From SIG452 sp045638525 (lineage in GTDB: Bacteria; Bacillota; Clostridia; UMGS1840): 64,000 nucleotides of DNA. Positions 1 through 9,053 of this stretch are shown in pieces. Positions within the stretch are counted from its first letter, which is position 1, and the number at the start of each line of letters is the position of its first letter. The notes under the pieces were generated by a model. The model was not told the origin of the DNA. It did no database searches and saw nothing but the letters and a program-made list of their open reading frames with translations. The stretch lies in NCBI GenBank assembly GCA_045638525.1, contig JAZUBQ010000008.1, forward strand, positions 58,296 through 122,295, in the 5' to 3' direction. The position numbers and the translations under genes are program-made.

Positions 1-577
1 TCTGAATTTCTTTCAGTTCACGGCGTAGGTTAGAGATTCGTTCCCGGATGTGACGTTTGTCGGTTTCTAACTGAGTTTCCCCGGGACCACGAGTACCAAT
101 ACCGCCTCCCAGACGGGAAAGGGAAGTGCCGATTCCGGAAAGTCGTGGCAAGTGGTAAAGAAGTTGTGCCAACTCTACCTGACATTTTCCTTCACGGGTG
201 GTAGCACGCAGTGCAAAAATATCTAAAATCAAACGGGAACGGTCAATGACACGGACATTTAATTCTGCTTCAATGTTTCGGGTGTGAGAACCGGAAAGTT
301 CACAGTCAAACACCACCAGATTGGCATCCAATTCCATAATGGCGTTTTTTAGCTCTTCAATTTTTCCTTTTCCAAGTACAGTTCTGGTGTCGGGAGCCTC
401 TCTGTTTTGGGTGATTTCGCCAACTACCTCGGCACCGGAAGCTTCACAAAGAGCTTTCAATTCTTCCAAGGACTGTGCATCGGAATCATCCAGTTTTCCT
501 GTTCCTAAAAACACACCGCACACAATACACTTTTCAATTTTTTCATTATTTTCAAAAAAGTCAGTTGAATGTTCCAT
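1..577 (-). CDS. hflX: Ribosome-associated GTPase HflX, N-terminal part (cut by window edge)
   Basis: The 192 residues visible are the N-terminal domain of HflX, a GTPase that binds the 50S subunit and splits stalled 70S ribosomes under stress. The segment ending GGGIGTRGPGETQLETDKRH near residues 157-175 is the family signature that precedes the coiled coil and the G domain, which lie beyond the window. An upstream VLGKGKIEEL motif also fits. The ATG directly follows the stop of the upstream HAD gene (TAGATG) and has an AAAGGA site, so the two genes are almost certainly co-transcribed. The frame is open to the window edge. Identification is firm; completeness cannot be judged. Confidence 0.93.
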   Translation of the reverse strand, partial: MEHSTDFFENNEKIEKCIVCGVFLGTGKLDDSDAQSLEELKALCEASGAEVVGEITQNREAPDTRTVLGKGKIEELKNAIMELDANLVVFDCELSGSHTRNIEAELNVRVIDRSRLILDIFALRATTREGKCQVELAQLLYHLPRLSGIGTSLSRLGGGIGTRGPGETQLETDKRHIRERISNLRRELKEIQ

Positions 578-1396
578 CTATATCATTCCTTTATCCAGCA
601 TTTCAATCACGGATTTGATAGCATGTTGTTCGCAAGTGACGGGAAGCACCACGTCGGCAACTTCTTTTAAGCCTTGGTTTGCATTGTTTACTGCAATGCC
701 GACTCCTGCCGTTTCCAGCATTTCTTTGTCGTTCATATTATCTCCCACCGCATAACATTTTTCGGGTGAAATGTTTAAAATTTGCAATAATTCGGTTAAG
801 GCAGACCCTTTGTGAACGCCGTGAGGCAACAGCTCGAAATAATGTTCTTCACTTCGTACAAAACTGTATTCGGGGTAGAGAGGAGGGATGTTGTTTTCCA
901 ACATATCGGTTTCTTCGGTTTCTGCTGCCATTAAGATTTTGCACCATTCGGGAGTTTCTTCGTCCAAAGAGTGCCATTTGATTTGGTTATCGGGAAAGAT
1001 TTTTTCATCGTTGATATGCTTTCTCACGTAAGGGTTGTCTGTAAAGAACAAAATCTCGTCCGGTGTAAATGCTTCAATACCAAGCCAAGGATAATTTTTG
1101 TGAATTTCTTTGGCGATTTCTTTATAGTTTCCGGAAAGTAATTTGGCATATAATACCCGGTTGGTTAAAGGGTTTTTGATGATGCCGCCGTTATGAGAAA
1201 TCACGGGAATGTCAGGTTCGATTTCATCAAAATAACTCTCCAAAGATTGATATATCCGTCCTGATGCCACCGTAAATTTTCCGCCATTTTCTCTGAAATA
1301 GCGGATGGCATCCAGATTTTCTTTGGAAATGATTTTTTCTTCGTTTAAAAGTGTTCCATCCATATCGGAAACTAAGAGGATTCCATCGAATTTCAT
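578..1396 (-). CDS. HAD-superfamily phosphatase, Cof/YidA type
   Basis: A 272-residue haloacid-dehalogenase hydrolase of the Cof subfamily. These cytoplasmic enzymes dephosphorylate sugar phosphates, FMN or similar small molecules, and the substrate cannot be read from sequence. HAD motif I is DMDGTLLNEE near residues 10-19, motif II is in FTVASGR, and the C-terminal signature is AVGDNMNDKEML followed by AGVGIAVNNA. The large C2 cap expected for Cof proteins lies between them. The start MKFDGILL was chosen over longer in-frame starts because an AAAGGAA site lies 8 bases upstream. It is the first gene of a unit with hflX. Confidence 0.9.
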   Translation of the reverse strand: MKFDGILLVSDMDGTLLNEEKIISKENLDAIRYFRENGGKFTVASGRIYQSLESYFDEIEPDIPVISHNGGIIKNPLTNRVLYAKLLSGNYKEIAKEIHKNYPWLGIEAFTPDEILFFTDNPYVRKHINDEKIFPDNQIKWHSLDEETPEWCKILMAAETEETDMLENNIPPLYPEYSFVRSEEHYFELLPHGVHKGSALTELLQILNISPEKCYAVGDNMNDKEMLETAGVGIAVNNANQGLKEVADVVLPVTCEQHAIKSVIEMLDKGMI

Positions 1397-1439
1397 AGGA
1401 GAGTTCCTTTCCCTGATATAAAAATTTGCATACATAATT

Positions 1440-1468
1440 ATTATACACCAATTCTTCTGTAAATTCAA
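1440..1468 (-). promoter_or_regulatory. Sigma-A promoter for the HAD phosphatase-hflX unit
   Basis: On the minus strand, TTGAAT and TATAAT are separated by exactly 17 bases, about 45 bases before the HAD start codon. Confidence 0.7.
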
Positions 1469-1593
1469 GCTTTTTTCTGAAAATCAAACGGCGAGAACCA
1501 CTTTATCGTCCTTTTTTGCGAAAAACTGTTGATATTTTTTGTTTTGTGTGGAAAAATGGCGATTTTTCGTATGAAAACGCTGTTTTTTTTGGA

Positions 1594-1622
1594 TTGATTC
1601 GTCAAATTTTTCGTGCTATAAT
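1594..1622 (+). promoter_or_regulatory. Sigma-A promoter for the DUF6514 gene
   Basis: TTGATT, 17 bases, TATAAT, about 100 bases upstream of the gene. It is divergent from the HAD promoter. Confidence 0.7.
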
Positions 1623-1724
1623 AAAGAAAAGCTTACTCCCTTGTCATAGAAATCAAGATGACAAAATCTGAGAAATACAAAGCTTTTATTGCTTTTTTCG
1701 AGCAAACCGGAAGGGGATGAAGGT

Positions 1725-1979
1725 ATGGTAACAGAAACCACCTTAGCGAAAAAGATTGTGCATTACGGTGATAAAAGATATCGGCTTTGTTATCGTTTGA
1801 TTGATTGTGATGTGAAGGGGTATGGCATAAAAATTGTGTGCCAGAGTTCTAATTTGACGGAACACGAATGTGTGTTTTTGGAAGGCACTAAGGCACAGAT
1901 AACAGAAATCGTTCGTTTGTTTGCCAGAGAAACGGTGTTTCCGATTGCGCTTCGGGAAACATTGGAGAATTTTTTGTAA
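1725..1979 (+). CDS. DUF6514-like small protein
   Basis: A cytoplasmic protein of 84 residues with no signal peptide or membrane segment. The pattern (YRLCYRLIDCDVKGYGIKI in the first third, then EGTKAQITEIVRLFARETVFPIALRETLENF) resembles the small clostridial family DUF6514, whose function is unknown. The start MVTETTLAKK was chosen because an AAGGGGATGAAGG site precedes it; a start 12 codons earlier is in frame but lacks a site. It is a single-gene unit between a sigma-A promoter and a strong bidirectional terminator. The family assignment is from memory of the pattern and moderately sure. Confidence 0.65.
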   Translation: MVTETTLAKKIVHYGDKRYRLCYRLIDCDVKGYGIKIVCQSSNLTEHECVFLEGTKAQITEIVRLFARETVFPIALRETLENFL

Positions 1980-2000
1980 CAAAAACTCAATCATAAGAAA

Positions 2001-2035
2001 AAAAGGACTGTAACCAAGGTTACAGTCCTTTTTGA
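2001..2035. terminator. Bidirectional intrinsic terminator
   Basis: A perfect hairpin (AAGGACTGTAACC paired with GGTTACAGTCCTT, 2-base loop) with A and T runs on either side. It ends both the DUF6514 unit and the converging dcw operon. Confidence 0.9.
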
Positions 2036-2042
2036 TTGTATG

Positions 2043-3164
2043 TTAGTTTAAGCCGCTAATCCAATCCGGAATATCCAGAGCTTCTTCTCTTTTTTCAGGA
2101 GCGGAAGAAGTCTGCATAAAAGAAGGAGTTTCTACTACAGGAGTTGCAGCAGGTTTTTTTTCTTCCACTTTCGGGGTTCCGAAATGAGGAATGTTAAAGT
2201 GATCACGGAAAACTTCGTTGGAAGCAAAGCCGGTTGCGATAACAGTAACTTTGATTTCGTCTTTCATACTTTCGTCGATGACTGCGCCGAAAATAAGGTT
2301 TGCATCCGGATCTACATGTTCCTGAACCAAAGATGCCGCCTGGCTTGCTTCGATTAAGGACATATTCGGACCACCGGTAATGTTAACCAACACGCCTTTT
2401 GCACCGTCGATTGAGGTTTCAAGCAAGGGGCTGGAGATCGCCGCTCTTGCAGCTTCTTCTGCTTTGTTTTCACCACTTGCATGACCGGAACCCATGTGTG
2501 CATAACCGGTGTTTTTCATAATGGTTTTTACGTCAGCAAAGTCACAGTTAATTAAACCGGGAACTACGATTACGTCGGAAATCCCCTGAACACCCTGACG
2601 CAAAACATCATCAGCAATGCGGAAAGAGTCTTTTAAGGTGGTGCTTTTATCAACCAGACTTAACAGTTTATCATTAGGGATAACGATTAACGCATCCACA
2701 AATTCTTTTAAATTTTCAACACCTTTTTTTGCTGCATTGGAACGTTTCATTCCTTCAAAAGCAAAGGGTTTGGTTACAACGCCGACGGTCAGAATTCCCA
2801 TTTCTTTTGCTACGGAAGCAACAACGGGAGCTGCTCCGGTACCGGTTCCGCCACCCATACCTGCAGCGATGAATACCATGTCAGCACCTTTTAATGCCTG
2901 AGCAATTTCTTCTTTGTTTTCTTCAGCGGATTTTTCGCCGATTTCGGGGTTTGCACCTGCACCCAGACCTTTAGTGATTTTTTCACCGATTCTTAATTTG
3001 GTGTGCGCTTTGGAATTATGTAACGCCTGATTGTCGGTGTTGATTGCCACAAATTCAACTTTATCCATATTGTGGTCTACCATGGTGTTTACGGCATTGT
3101 TCCCTGCGCCGCCGACTCCCACAACTTTAATTTTTGCAAAGGAGTCCAATTCGTTCTGGTATGC
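2043..3164 (-). CDS. ftsZ: Cell division protein FtsZ
   Basis: The tubulin-like GTPase that forms the Z ring. The 373-residue length is normal. The nucleotide-binding loop VGGAGNNAVN lies near residues 17-26, the tubulin signature GGGTGTGAAP near residue 108, and the catalytic T7 loop INCDFADVKTIM near residue 205. A short linker leads to the C-terminal tail peptide ALDIPDWISGLN, which docks FtsZ partners. The start MAYQNELDSF was chosen because an AGGAGG site lies 7 bases before it. It is the last gene of the dcw cluster, with its own promoter upstream, and ftsA is not adjacent. Confidence 0.98.
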   Translation of the reverse strand, partial: AYQNELDSFAKIKVVGVGGAGNNAVNTMVDHNMDKVEFVAINTDNQALHNSKAHTKLRIGEKITKGLGAGANPEIGEKSAEENKEEIAQALKGADMVFIAAGMGGGTGTGAAPVVASVAKEMGILTVGVVTKPFAFEGMKRSNAAKKGVENLKEFVDALIVIPNDKLLSLVDKSTTLKDSFRIADDVLRQGVQGISDVIVVPGLINCDFADVKTIMKNTGYAHMGSGHASGENKAEEAARAAISSPLLETSIDGAKGVLVNITGGPNMSLIEASQAASLVQEHVDPDANLIFGAVIDESMKDEIKVTVIATGFASNEVFRDHFNIPHFGTPKVEEKKPAATPVVETPSFMQTSSAPEKREEALDIPDWISGLN

Positions 3165-3249
3165 CATATCAAAATACCTCCTGACAAATTCTATCTCGGA
3201 TTCTGCAGTTTTTTGCAGAAATACACGCAATTATACATTTTATTCTCTC

Positions 3250-3278
3250 ATTATAACATTAATTTTTTAAAAAAGCAA
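3250..3278 (-). promoter_or_regulatory. Internal sigma-A promoter for ftsZ
   Basis: Minus-strand TTGCTT, 17 bases, TATAAT about 85 bases before the ftsZ start. A small hairpin (TTCTGCA/TGCAGAA) lies in the leader. This would let ftsZ be expressed apart from the rest of the cluster. Confidence 0.65.
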
Positions 3279-3351
3279 GTCTATTCGAAAAAAAACTGAA
3301 AAAATTTCAAAATAACCGATGGTGCTCTGAGTTCGGACACGCTGTTGTGTT

Positions 3352-3738
3352 TTATGATTCGGAATTTGGAGTGATTTCATCAATGGAAAGCTGTTTGTTG
3401 CGTTTATCCAACTTGTCCACATAATGTAAACGGATGATTGCAAAATTCTGAAACAGTCTGGTTCCGAATACCACAACAACTGCCACATATAAATCCAGTC
3501 CCAATTTTTCACCCAGGAAAATAATGAATGCCGCCAAAAGGGCATTGCAGAAAAATCCGGATAAGAAAATCATCATAGAAAACCGTTTGTTTAAGTTGGC
3601 AGACATTCCTCCAAGCACCGAATCCAATGCAGCTAAAATGGAAATAGCCACATAAACGGAATAGGAAGGATTGATATTCCAGGGAATCAAAAATGCTGCC
3701 AAACAACCAATCAAAAGACCTAAAATGGGAATCAGCAT
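3352..3738 (-). CDS. sbp: Small basic protein Sbp (DUF1290)
   Basis: A 128-residue membrane protein with about three hydrophobic segments (residues 3-20, 27-46 and 56-95), of family DUF1290, called small basic protein in Bacillus. The run GLLIGCLAAFLIPWNI near the N terminus and FGTRLFQNFAIIRLH near residues 90-105 fit the family. The function is unknown. It sits between DUF881 and ftsZ, as in other Firmicutes dcw clusters, which suggests a division or envelope role. Confidence 0.85.
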   Translation of the reverse strand: MLIPILGLLIGCLAAFLIPWNINPSYSVYVAISILAALDSVLGGMSANLNKRFSMMIFLSGFFCNALLAAFIIFLGEKLGLDLYVAVVVVFGTRLFQNFAIIRLHYVDKLDKRNKQLSIDEITPNSES

Positions 3739-3756
3739 ACAAGATACCGCCTTTCG

Positions 3757-4485
3757 TTATTTCTTTACAGAGGTGGGGGTAGCGTATTTGAAATTAACTG
3801 CCCCTTTATATGCCGGAACAATGACGTGGTCCGACACTTTTACGTCCACTTCGCAATACGCTGCAATATCGGCAACCACACCGCCTTTAAAAAGTAAAGC
3901 TGATTCTAATGTTTTGGAATCACCGATTGCATTGATGATGAAGGGAGCGCCGGTTCTTACGTTGTTGATACTTAATACCGAACCGACACAGCGGACTTCT
4001 GAAATCGAGGTGAGGCGTTCTCCGTTGATGGAAATGGCTTCGGCGCCTGCATCTTTTAACTCATTGATTACCAACAATAAGTCAGAATCGTGAAGCCAAT
4101 ACAGACTTTCGGCTTCTCCGGGCAGAGGCGTTTTGGTTCCGTCACTCATTTTTACCACAACACCGGGACCTTCAACTTCTTTCATTCCTGCCAAAACTTC
4201 TGCGTTGTCCAGCTGTTCTTTTAAAAGCTTGGTCGTAGCGTTGGTATCGTTAATGGCATCTTTGTATTGATCCAAGTCGTTTTTGATGCGTTCATAATCC
4301 AGATACAATGCTTCGTTTTTTTCTTTTTCTTTTTGATACATGCTCTGGATTTCTGCGGCACGAAGTCCGCTGATGGTGCCGGCACCGTTGTTTTTTTGAA
4401 CACTGCGAAATTGCATGGTGATGGCAAATCCCAAAATCATACAAACCATACCCAGAGAAATCTGAACTTTCCATTTGTTATTCAT
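3757..4485 (-). CDS. DUF881 family protein (YlxW/YlxX-like)
   Basis: A membrane-anchored, extracytoplasmic protein of 242 residues with one N-terminal membrane segment (residues 8-25), a coiled-coil stretch (about 45-85) and the DUF881 domain carrying SINGERLTSISEVRCVG. Its role is unknown; homologues lie beside divIB in Bacillus. The start MNNKWKVQ overlaps the end of ftsQ by 8 bases, implying translational coupling. Longer in-frame starts exist but would overlap ftsQ further. Confidence 0.87.
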   Translation of the reverse strand: MNNKWKVQISLGMVCMILGFAITMQFRSVQKNNGAGTISGLRAAEIQSMYQKEKEKNEALYLDYERIKNDLDQYKDAINDTNATTKLLKEQLDNAEVLAGMKEVEGPGVVVKMSDGTKTPLPGEAESLYWLHDSDLLLVINELKDAGAEAISINGERLTSISEVRCVGSVLSINNVRTGAPFIINAIGDSKTLESALLFKGGVVADIAAYCEVDVKVSDHVIVPAYKGAVNFKYATPTSVKK

Positions 4486-5263
4486 CTTCTTTAAACACCG
4501 CCTTATATTCATCAATAAATTCTACTGTTCCTGTTTTTCCGGCCGGAAGCTGATGGATGACTTCCTTGATAAATCGGATTTTATAGGAGGAATTTGTTCC
4601 CGCACCGATATCACAGCGAATCCCGTTCTGGAAGTGAAGGAAAATTTCACTGTCTTCCAGTGACAGCTTGGCCACCATATCAATCATATTGTTTTCCGAG
4701 AGTTCTTTGGCAATCAAGAGTAACTGTTCAAAGGAGCTTGTCTGTCGGGTATCAATAATTTTACCCACTTCAAATTGTTCCACAAATACGCCTTCAATAA
4801 TCGGAACGCCGTATTTTCCGCTTTCGCTTGTGGTATCTAAAATTTTTCCGGTTTCATCAATTACAATGTACAACGACTCACCGCAGAGTACCTGTGACAT
4901 AGGTTGACATTCTGACACAACGATGGAGACTCTGTTTGGATATTCCCGTATGATTTTGACATCTTTCACAAAGGAGAGTTCAGCAATTTCATCTTTCACC
5001 ATTTGTTTGCTGAAGGTAAAGATGTTTTTTCCCACCTTTAAATTGGTGGCGTCAATCACTTTGGCAGACGTGAGTTGCTGTATTCCCGTTACATTGATTT
5101 CCTGGATATCAAAAGCAGGCGTTAAAAGACCGATAGCAACAATCAATGCAATTAAAAACACATTGACAAGCACCACGGTTTTCAACACCTTATTCGGTTT
5201 TCGTTTTGTTTTTTTAGAACGCGGTTGGGCAAGGGAATTGCCCAACCCCATTGCATTTTTCAT
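4478..5263 (-). CDS. ftsQ: Cell division protein FtsQ/DivIB
   Basis: A 261-residue bitopic division protein that links early and late divisome proteins through FtsL and FtsB. A basic cytoplasmic N terminus (KKTKRKPNK) leads into one membrane segment near residues 28-50. The POTRA domain (FDIQEINVTGIQQLTSAKV) and the FtsQ-type domain follow (FVKDVKIIREYPNRVSIVVSE). The start has a good AGAGG site. It is 78 bases downstream of murA and overlaps DUF881. Confidence 0.92.
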   Translation of the reverse strand: MKNAMGLGNSLAQPRSKKTKRKPNKVLKTVVLVNVFLIALIVAIGLLTPAFDIQEINVTGIQQLTSAKVIDATNLKVGKNIFTFSKQMVKDEIAELSFVKDVKIIREYPNRVSIVVSECQPMSQVLCGESLYIVIDETGKILDTTSESGKYGVPIIEGVFVEQFEVGKIIDTRQTSSFEQLLLIAKELSENNMIDMVAKLSLEDSEIFLHFQNGIRCDIGAGTNSSYKIRFIKEVIHQLPAGKTGTVEFIDEYKAVFKEDE

Positions 5264-5341
5264 TTACAAACCTCTTTTGATGGGAATTTAGATTCTTTGG
5301 AACAAGAATCCGTTTTATATATGATATATCGTAATACAGTT

Positions 5342-6673
5342 TTATGTTTGTTGTGTTAAAAACTGATAGTTTGTTTCGTTTGATAAGAGTTGACGTGCTG
5401 AAAATGTGTTTGGTTCCGTATCGGACAAAATTTTTGCACGTGCGCCTACAGACTGCAATTTTCCAATGAGATTTTCATAACCACGGCAGATGTGGTGAAC
5501 ATCGTGAATACAGGTGGTTCCTTCGGCAGACAAAGCGGCAATCACCAAAGCGGCACCGGCACGAAGATCTTTTGCGTGTACGGTGGCTCCAAAAAGATGG
5601 TTGACGCCTTTGACAACAGCGGTGTTATTGGAAACACAAATGTCAGCTCCCATTTTGATGAATTCACCGACGTGATTGTATCGGTTTTCAAAAATATTTT
5701 CCACAATCATACTGGTGCCGTTCGCTTTTAGTAATGCAGCCATCAGAATTGCCTGCGCATCGGTGGGGAATCCCGGATGAGGCATTGTGGCAATCAGATT
5801 CACCGGCTTGAGTCGCTTGGGCGGAATTACCGTGAGCGTATTGGGAGACCGGGGAATCACATAAACGCCCATTTTTTCTAACGTGGAAGTGATTTTATCC
5901 AAATCTCTTAATGGAGCGTTGGTCAGAGTGAGTACACTTCCCGTAGCGGCGGCTGTAAACATATAGGTTGCAGCTTCGATGCGGTCAGAACAGACGGTGT
6001 ATTCGCAGTCTCGGAAGGTTTTTTGAGGCACGATTCGGATGGTATCGGTACCTGCGCCCGAAATGTTGGCACCTGCGGCATTTAAAAAGTTTTGCAGTTC
6101 CACAATTTCAGGTTCTTTGGCCGGGTTTTTCACCGTTACCGGAGAGTCGGCAATGAGAGCTGCAATCATAACATTTTCTGTGGCGCCCACACTGGGAAAG
6201 GACAGTCGATATTCTCCGCCTTTTACATCGGGAGCATTACAGAAAATGTGTTCTTCATCTTCCTGAATTTGAACTCCCATCCGGGACAATACCGACAAGT
6301 GAATATCAATGGGTCGTTTGCCCAGTTCACAGCCTCCCGGGTAAGAAATTCCGGCAGAACCGAACCGATTGATGAAAGCGCCCAGAAAAATTATGGAGGA
6401 GCGAAGCTTTCGCATCAGTTCCGGTGGGACTTGCGAAGTTCCGGCACAGGTAGAATCTACCGTCAGAGTATCATGTTCGCGCTCTACACAACAGCCCAGA
6501 TAGGTTAAGATATCGATGGTGCATCGCACGTCAGAAATATCGGGACAATTATGTAAAATTGTTTTTTTTCCTGTAATAATTGTTGCGGCAAGAATGGGAA
6601 GCACCGCATTTTTGGAACCGGAAACAGCAAGATTGCCGGAAAGCCGATTCCCGCCTTCAATCAGGTATTTCAT
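5342..6673 (-). CDS. murA: UDP-N-acetylglucosamine 1-carboxyvinyltransferase MurA
   Basis: Catalyses the first committed step of peptidoglycan precursor synthesis, transfer of enolpyruvate to UDP-GlcNAc in the cytoplasm. At 443 residues it is slightly longer than the usual 420, the extra lying at the C terminus. The N-terminal GGNRLSGNLAVSGSKNAVLP and the flexible loop YPGGCELGKRPIDIHL are clear. The catalytic cysteine (near residue 117), the target of fosfomycin, is kept. It lies between murG and ftsQ in the dcw operon. Firmicutes often carry two MurA paralogues, and which one this is cannot be told from here. Confidence 0.96.
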   Translation of the reverse strand: MKYLIEGGNRLSGNLAVSGSKNAVLPILAATIITGKKTILHNCPDISDVRCTIDILTYLGCCVEREHDTLTVDSTCAGTSQVPPELMRKLRSSIIFLGAFINRFGSAGISYPGGCELGKRPIDIHLSVLSRMGVQIQEDEEHIFCNAPDVKGGEYRLSFPSVGATENVMIAALIADSPVTVKNPAKEPEIVELQNFLNAAGANISGAGTDTIRIVPQKTFRDCEYTVCSDRIEAATYMFTAAATGSVLTLTNAPLRDLDKITSTLEKMGVYVIPRSPNTLTVIPPKRLKPVNLIATMPHPGFPTDAQAILMAALLKANGTSMIVENIFENRYNHVGEFIKMGADICVSNNTAVVKGVNHLFGATVHAKDLRAGAALVIAALSAEGTTCIHDVHHICRGYENLIGKLQSVGARAKILSDTEPNTFSARQLLSNETNYQFLTQQT

Positions 6674-6727
6674 AGTTTTTTACACCTTCCTTTTACATTC
6701 CCATTATATGAAAGGTGTAGGCTTTTG

Positions 6728-7825
6728 TTACTGCGGTAAGACGATTTGTTGCACTAAGGCGGCAATTCGTTGGTCGGCATCGGTGATGGAAAGTTTTTTT
6801 AATTGTTCTTTCATCTGATTCAGCGTTTCTTCCTTTGAAAGAAGCTCTTTCGCCGTTTGATACAGCATATCGGAAGAAAGCTCTGTTTCCGAAATTTTAA
6901 CAGCTCCGCCGCAGTTGACCATTGCTTGTGCATTTTTCTCCTGATGATTTGCAGTTACATTGGGAGAGGGAATCAGAATTGACGGTTTTAAAATAGCACA
7001 AAGTTCTGAAATGGTCATAGCTCCTGCACGGGTGATGGCAACATCGCAAGCCGCAAGGGCAGTAGGCATATCGTCAATATATTTTTGCACTCTGATGAGG
7101 TTGTTGTCAGTAATTTTTGACTGATTTTCACGGCAAAAGCTTTCATAATAGCGGCTTCCGGTTCCAATCAGTAACGTGATGCCGTCTTTTTGAGCCTGAG
7201 AAATCATGCCTGATACCGCTTCGTTTAGCTTTTGTGCGCCCAAACTGCCTCCAAAACAAAGTACCACTTTGCTGTTTTGGGGGATTCCAAGTTTCTGACG
7301 GGCAAGCGTTTGGTCGGTCAGTAAAAATTCGCTACGAATGGGATTTCCTGTCAAAACAGCACGTTCCGGATGTTTGAGATAAGAAACGGCTTCCGAAAAA
7401 GCAACTGCATAGTATTTTGCCCAACGGCTCAGGAGTTTTGTGGTTAAGCCGGGGTAAGCATTTTGTTCGTGAATGAGAAACGGAATGTTTTGCTGTTTTA
7501 AAGCAAACATACTCATAGCGCTGATATATCCACCGGTAGACACACCCACATCAGGTTGAAATTCTTTGACAACTTTTTGAATTTGCTGATAGGCATGATA
7601 ATCGGTGGCTAAGATGTTGAAATTTTTGAAAAGATTTTTTCGGTCAAGACCTTTGGAAGCAAACTGGTAAAACCGGCAACCGGTTTGTTTGTATAATTTT
7701 TCTTCCAGGCTTCCGTTGGAACCGATATATACAACTTCGGCACCCAGCTGTTTCAGCTTGGTACCGATGGCGATGGCAGGATTAATGTGCCCGGCAGTTC
7801 CGCCGCCGGAAATTAAAACTCTCAT
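6728..7825 (-). CDS. murG: Undecaprenyl-PP-MurNAc-pentapeptide GlcNAc transferase MurG
   Basis: Adds GlcNAc to lipid I to make lipid II on the inner face of the membrane. The 365-residue length is normal for the GT28 family. The glycine-rich loop SGGGTAGHINPAIAIG is at residues 6-21. The second-domain signature runs from LCFGGSLGAQKLNEA to TRAGAMTISELCA, which binds UDP-GlcNAc. The start has a perfect AGGAGG site. It lies 25 bases after ftsW. Confidence 0.97.
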   Translation of the reverse strand: MRVLISGGGTAGHINPAIAIGTKLKQLGAEVVYIGSNGSLEEKLYKQTGCRFYQFASKGLDRKNLFKNFNILATDYHAYQQIQKVVKEFQPDVGVSTGGYISAMSMFALKQQNIPFLIHEQNAYPGLTTKLLSRWAKYYAVAFSEAVSYLKHPERAVLTGNPIRSEFLLTDQTLARQKLGIPQNSKVVLCFGGSLGAQKLNEAVSGMISQAQKDGITLLIGTGSRYYESFCRENQSKITDNNLIRVQKYIDDMPTALAACDVAITRAGAMTISELCAILKPSILIPSPNVTANHQEKNAQAMVNCGGAVKISETELSSDMLYQTAKELLSKEETLNQMKEQLKKLSITDADQRIAALVQQIVLPQ

Positions 7826-7850
7826 AAATGCCTCCTAAATCAAATTCGGC

Positions 7851-8984
7851 TTATATGTGGGGAACGTCCTCCACCTTTTGTTGTCCGGAAATGTTTAAAA
7901 TCATTCCCATGGATATCATCTGGAATACAAACGAAGTTCCGCCTGCTGAAAAGAAGGGGAGGGGGATTCCTGTCGGCGGTACCGATGAGGTGGCAACACC
8001 AATGTTTAACAATACCTGAACAATGGTCAGTGAAATCAAACCAAAGGTGAGAATCATAGAATAACGGTCGGGAGCTTTTAATGCAATCCGAATAGCACGG
8101 TATAACAAAATGGCAAACAGAATCAAAACTGCCATTGCTCCCAAAAAGCCAAGTTCTTCACAAATGATGGAGAAAATAAAGTCGTTTTGCGGTTCGGGGA
8201 TATATAAGAATTTTTGTCGGCTTCTTCCCAGTCCCAAACCGGAGAAACCGCCGCTTCCGATGGCATACAGAGATTGTACCACCTGCCAGCCGTCACCCAT
8301 TTTGTCTTTGAAAGGATCCACAAAGGAAACCAGACGTTGCATACGATAGGGTTCAATGATGGCAAACACGGTTCCTGCAGCTACAGCCAAAGCTGCCAAC
8401 ACAGAGAAAATCCGCATCGGGATTCCTGCGGCAACCATCATAATACCAACGGTTAACACAATAATTAACACAGCGGAGAAATGGGGTTGACACAAAAGGA
8501 ACAATCCGGCAAGACCTACGATTGCAGCAGAAACAATTAAGTGGGGAAGAGATTCTTTTACGTCGATTTTGTTGACTTTTGAAAGCACCCAGGCACACAT
8601 CATCACCACAGTGATTTTTGCAAATTCCGAAGGTTGAATGGTGGAAAAACCAAGGTTGAGCCAACGTTTTGCACCGTTGATGGTCGTACCGAACAGTAAA
8701 ACTGCCACAAGCATCAGCATAGCGATGATATACAGCCAGATGGCAAATCTTTTAATGATTCGGTAATCAATGCCTGAAACGATGAACATTACCACAATGC
8801 CCACAACGGCCCAAAGGGATTGGTTTTTAAAAAAGAACATACTGTCCTTGTGAATATAAAAAGCACTGGGCGCCGATGCGGAGAAAACCATAACCAGCCC
8901 GTATGCTGTCAGTGCCAGTAACGTCATTAAAAATATGGGGTCGATATTACGCCAGTTAAAGCGGAGTTTCAGTTTTGGTTTCAT
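7851..8984 (-). CDS. ftsW: Lipid II polymerase FtsW/SpoVE (SEDS family)
   Basis: A SEDS glycosyltransferase of 377 residues with about ten membrane segments, polymerising lipid II with its partner class B PBP. Family motifs include NGAKRWLNLGFSTIQPSEFAK near residues 110-130 and, in the C-terminal half, QNDFIFSIICEELGFLGA and GIPLPFFSAGGTS. It could serve vegetative division (FtsW) or the spore cortex (SpoVE). The ATG at 8984 was chosen because GGAG lies 7 bases upstream; another ATG five codons earlier is in frame. The murD usually found next to it is absent. Confidence 0.95.
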   Translation of the reverse strand: MKPKLKLRFNWRNIDPIFLMTLLALTAYGLVMVFSASAPSAFYIHKDSMFFFKNQSLWAVVGIVVMFIVSGIDYRIIKRFAIWLYIIAMLMLVAVLLFGTTINGAKRWLNLGFSTIQPSEFAKITVVMMCAWVLSKVNKIDVKESLPHLIVSAAIVGLAGLFLLCQPHFSAVLIIVLTVGIMMVAAGIPMRIFSVLAALAVAAGTVFAIIEPYRMQRLVSFVDPFKDKMGDGWQVVQSLYAIGSGGFSGLGLGRSRQKFLYIPEPQNDFIFSIICEELGFLGAMAVLILFAILLYRAIRIALKAPDRYSMILTFGLISLTIVQVLLNIGVATSSVPPTGIPLPFFSAGGTSFVFQMISMGMILNISGQQKVEDVPHI

Positions 8985-9053
8985 AGATATTCTCCACATA
9001 AGCTGTGCTCGAAACTCGAGTGGAAGCTTTCCTTTCTGTAGGATAAGGGTGTG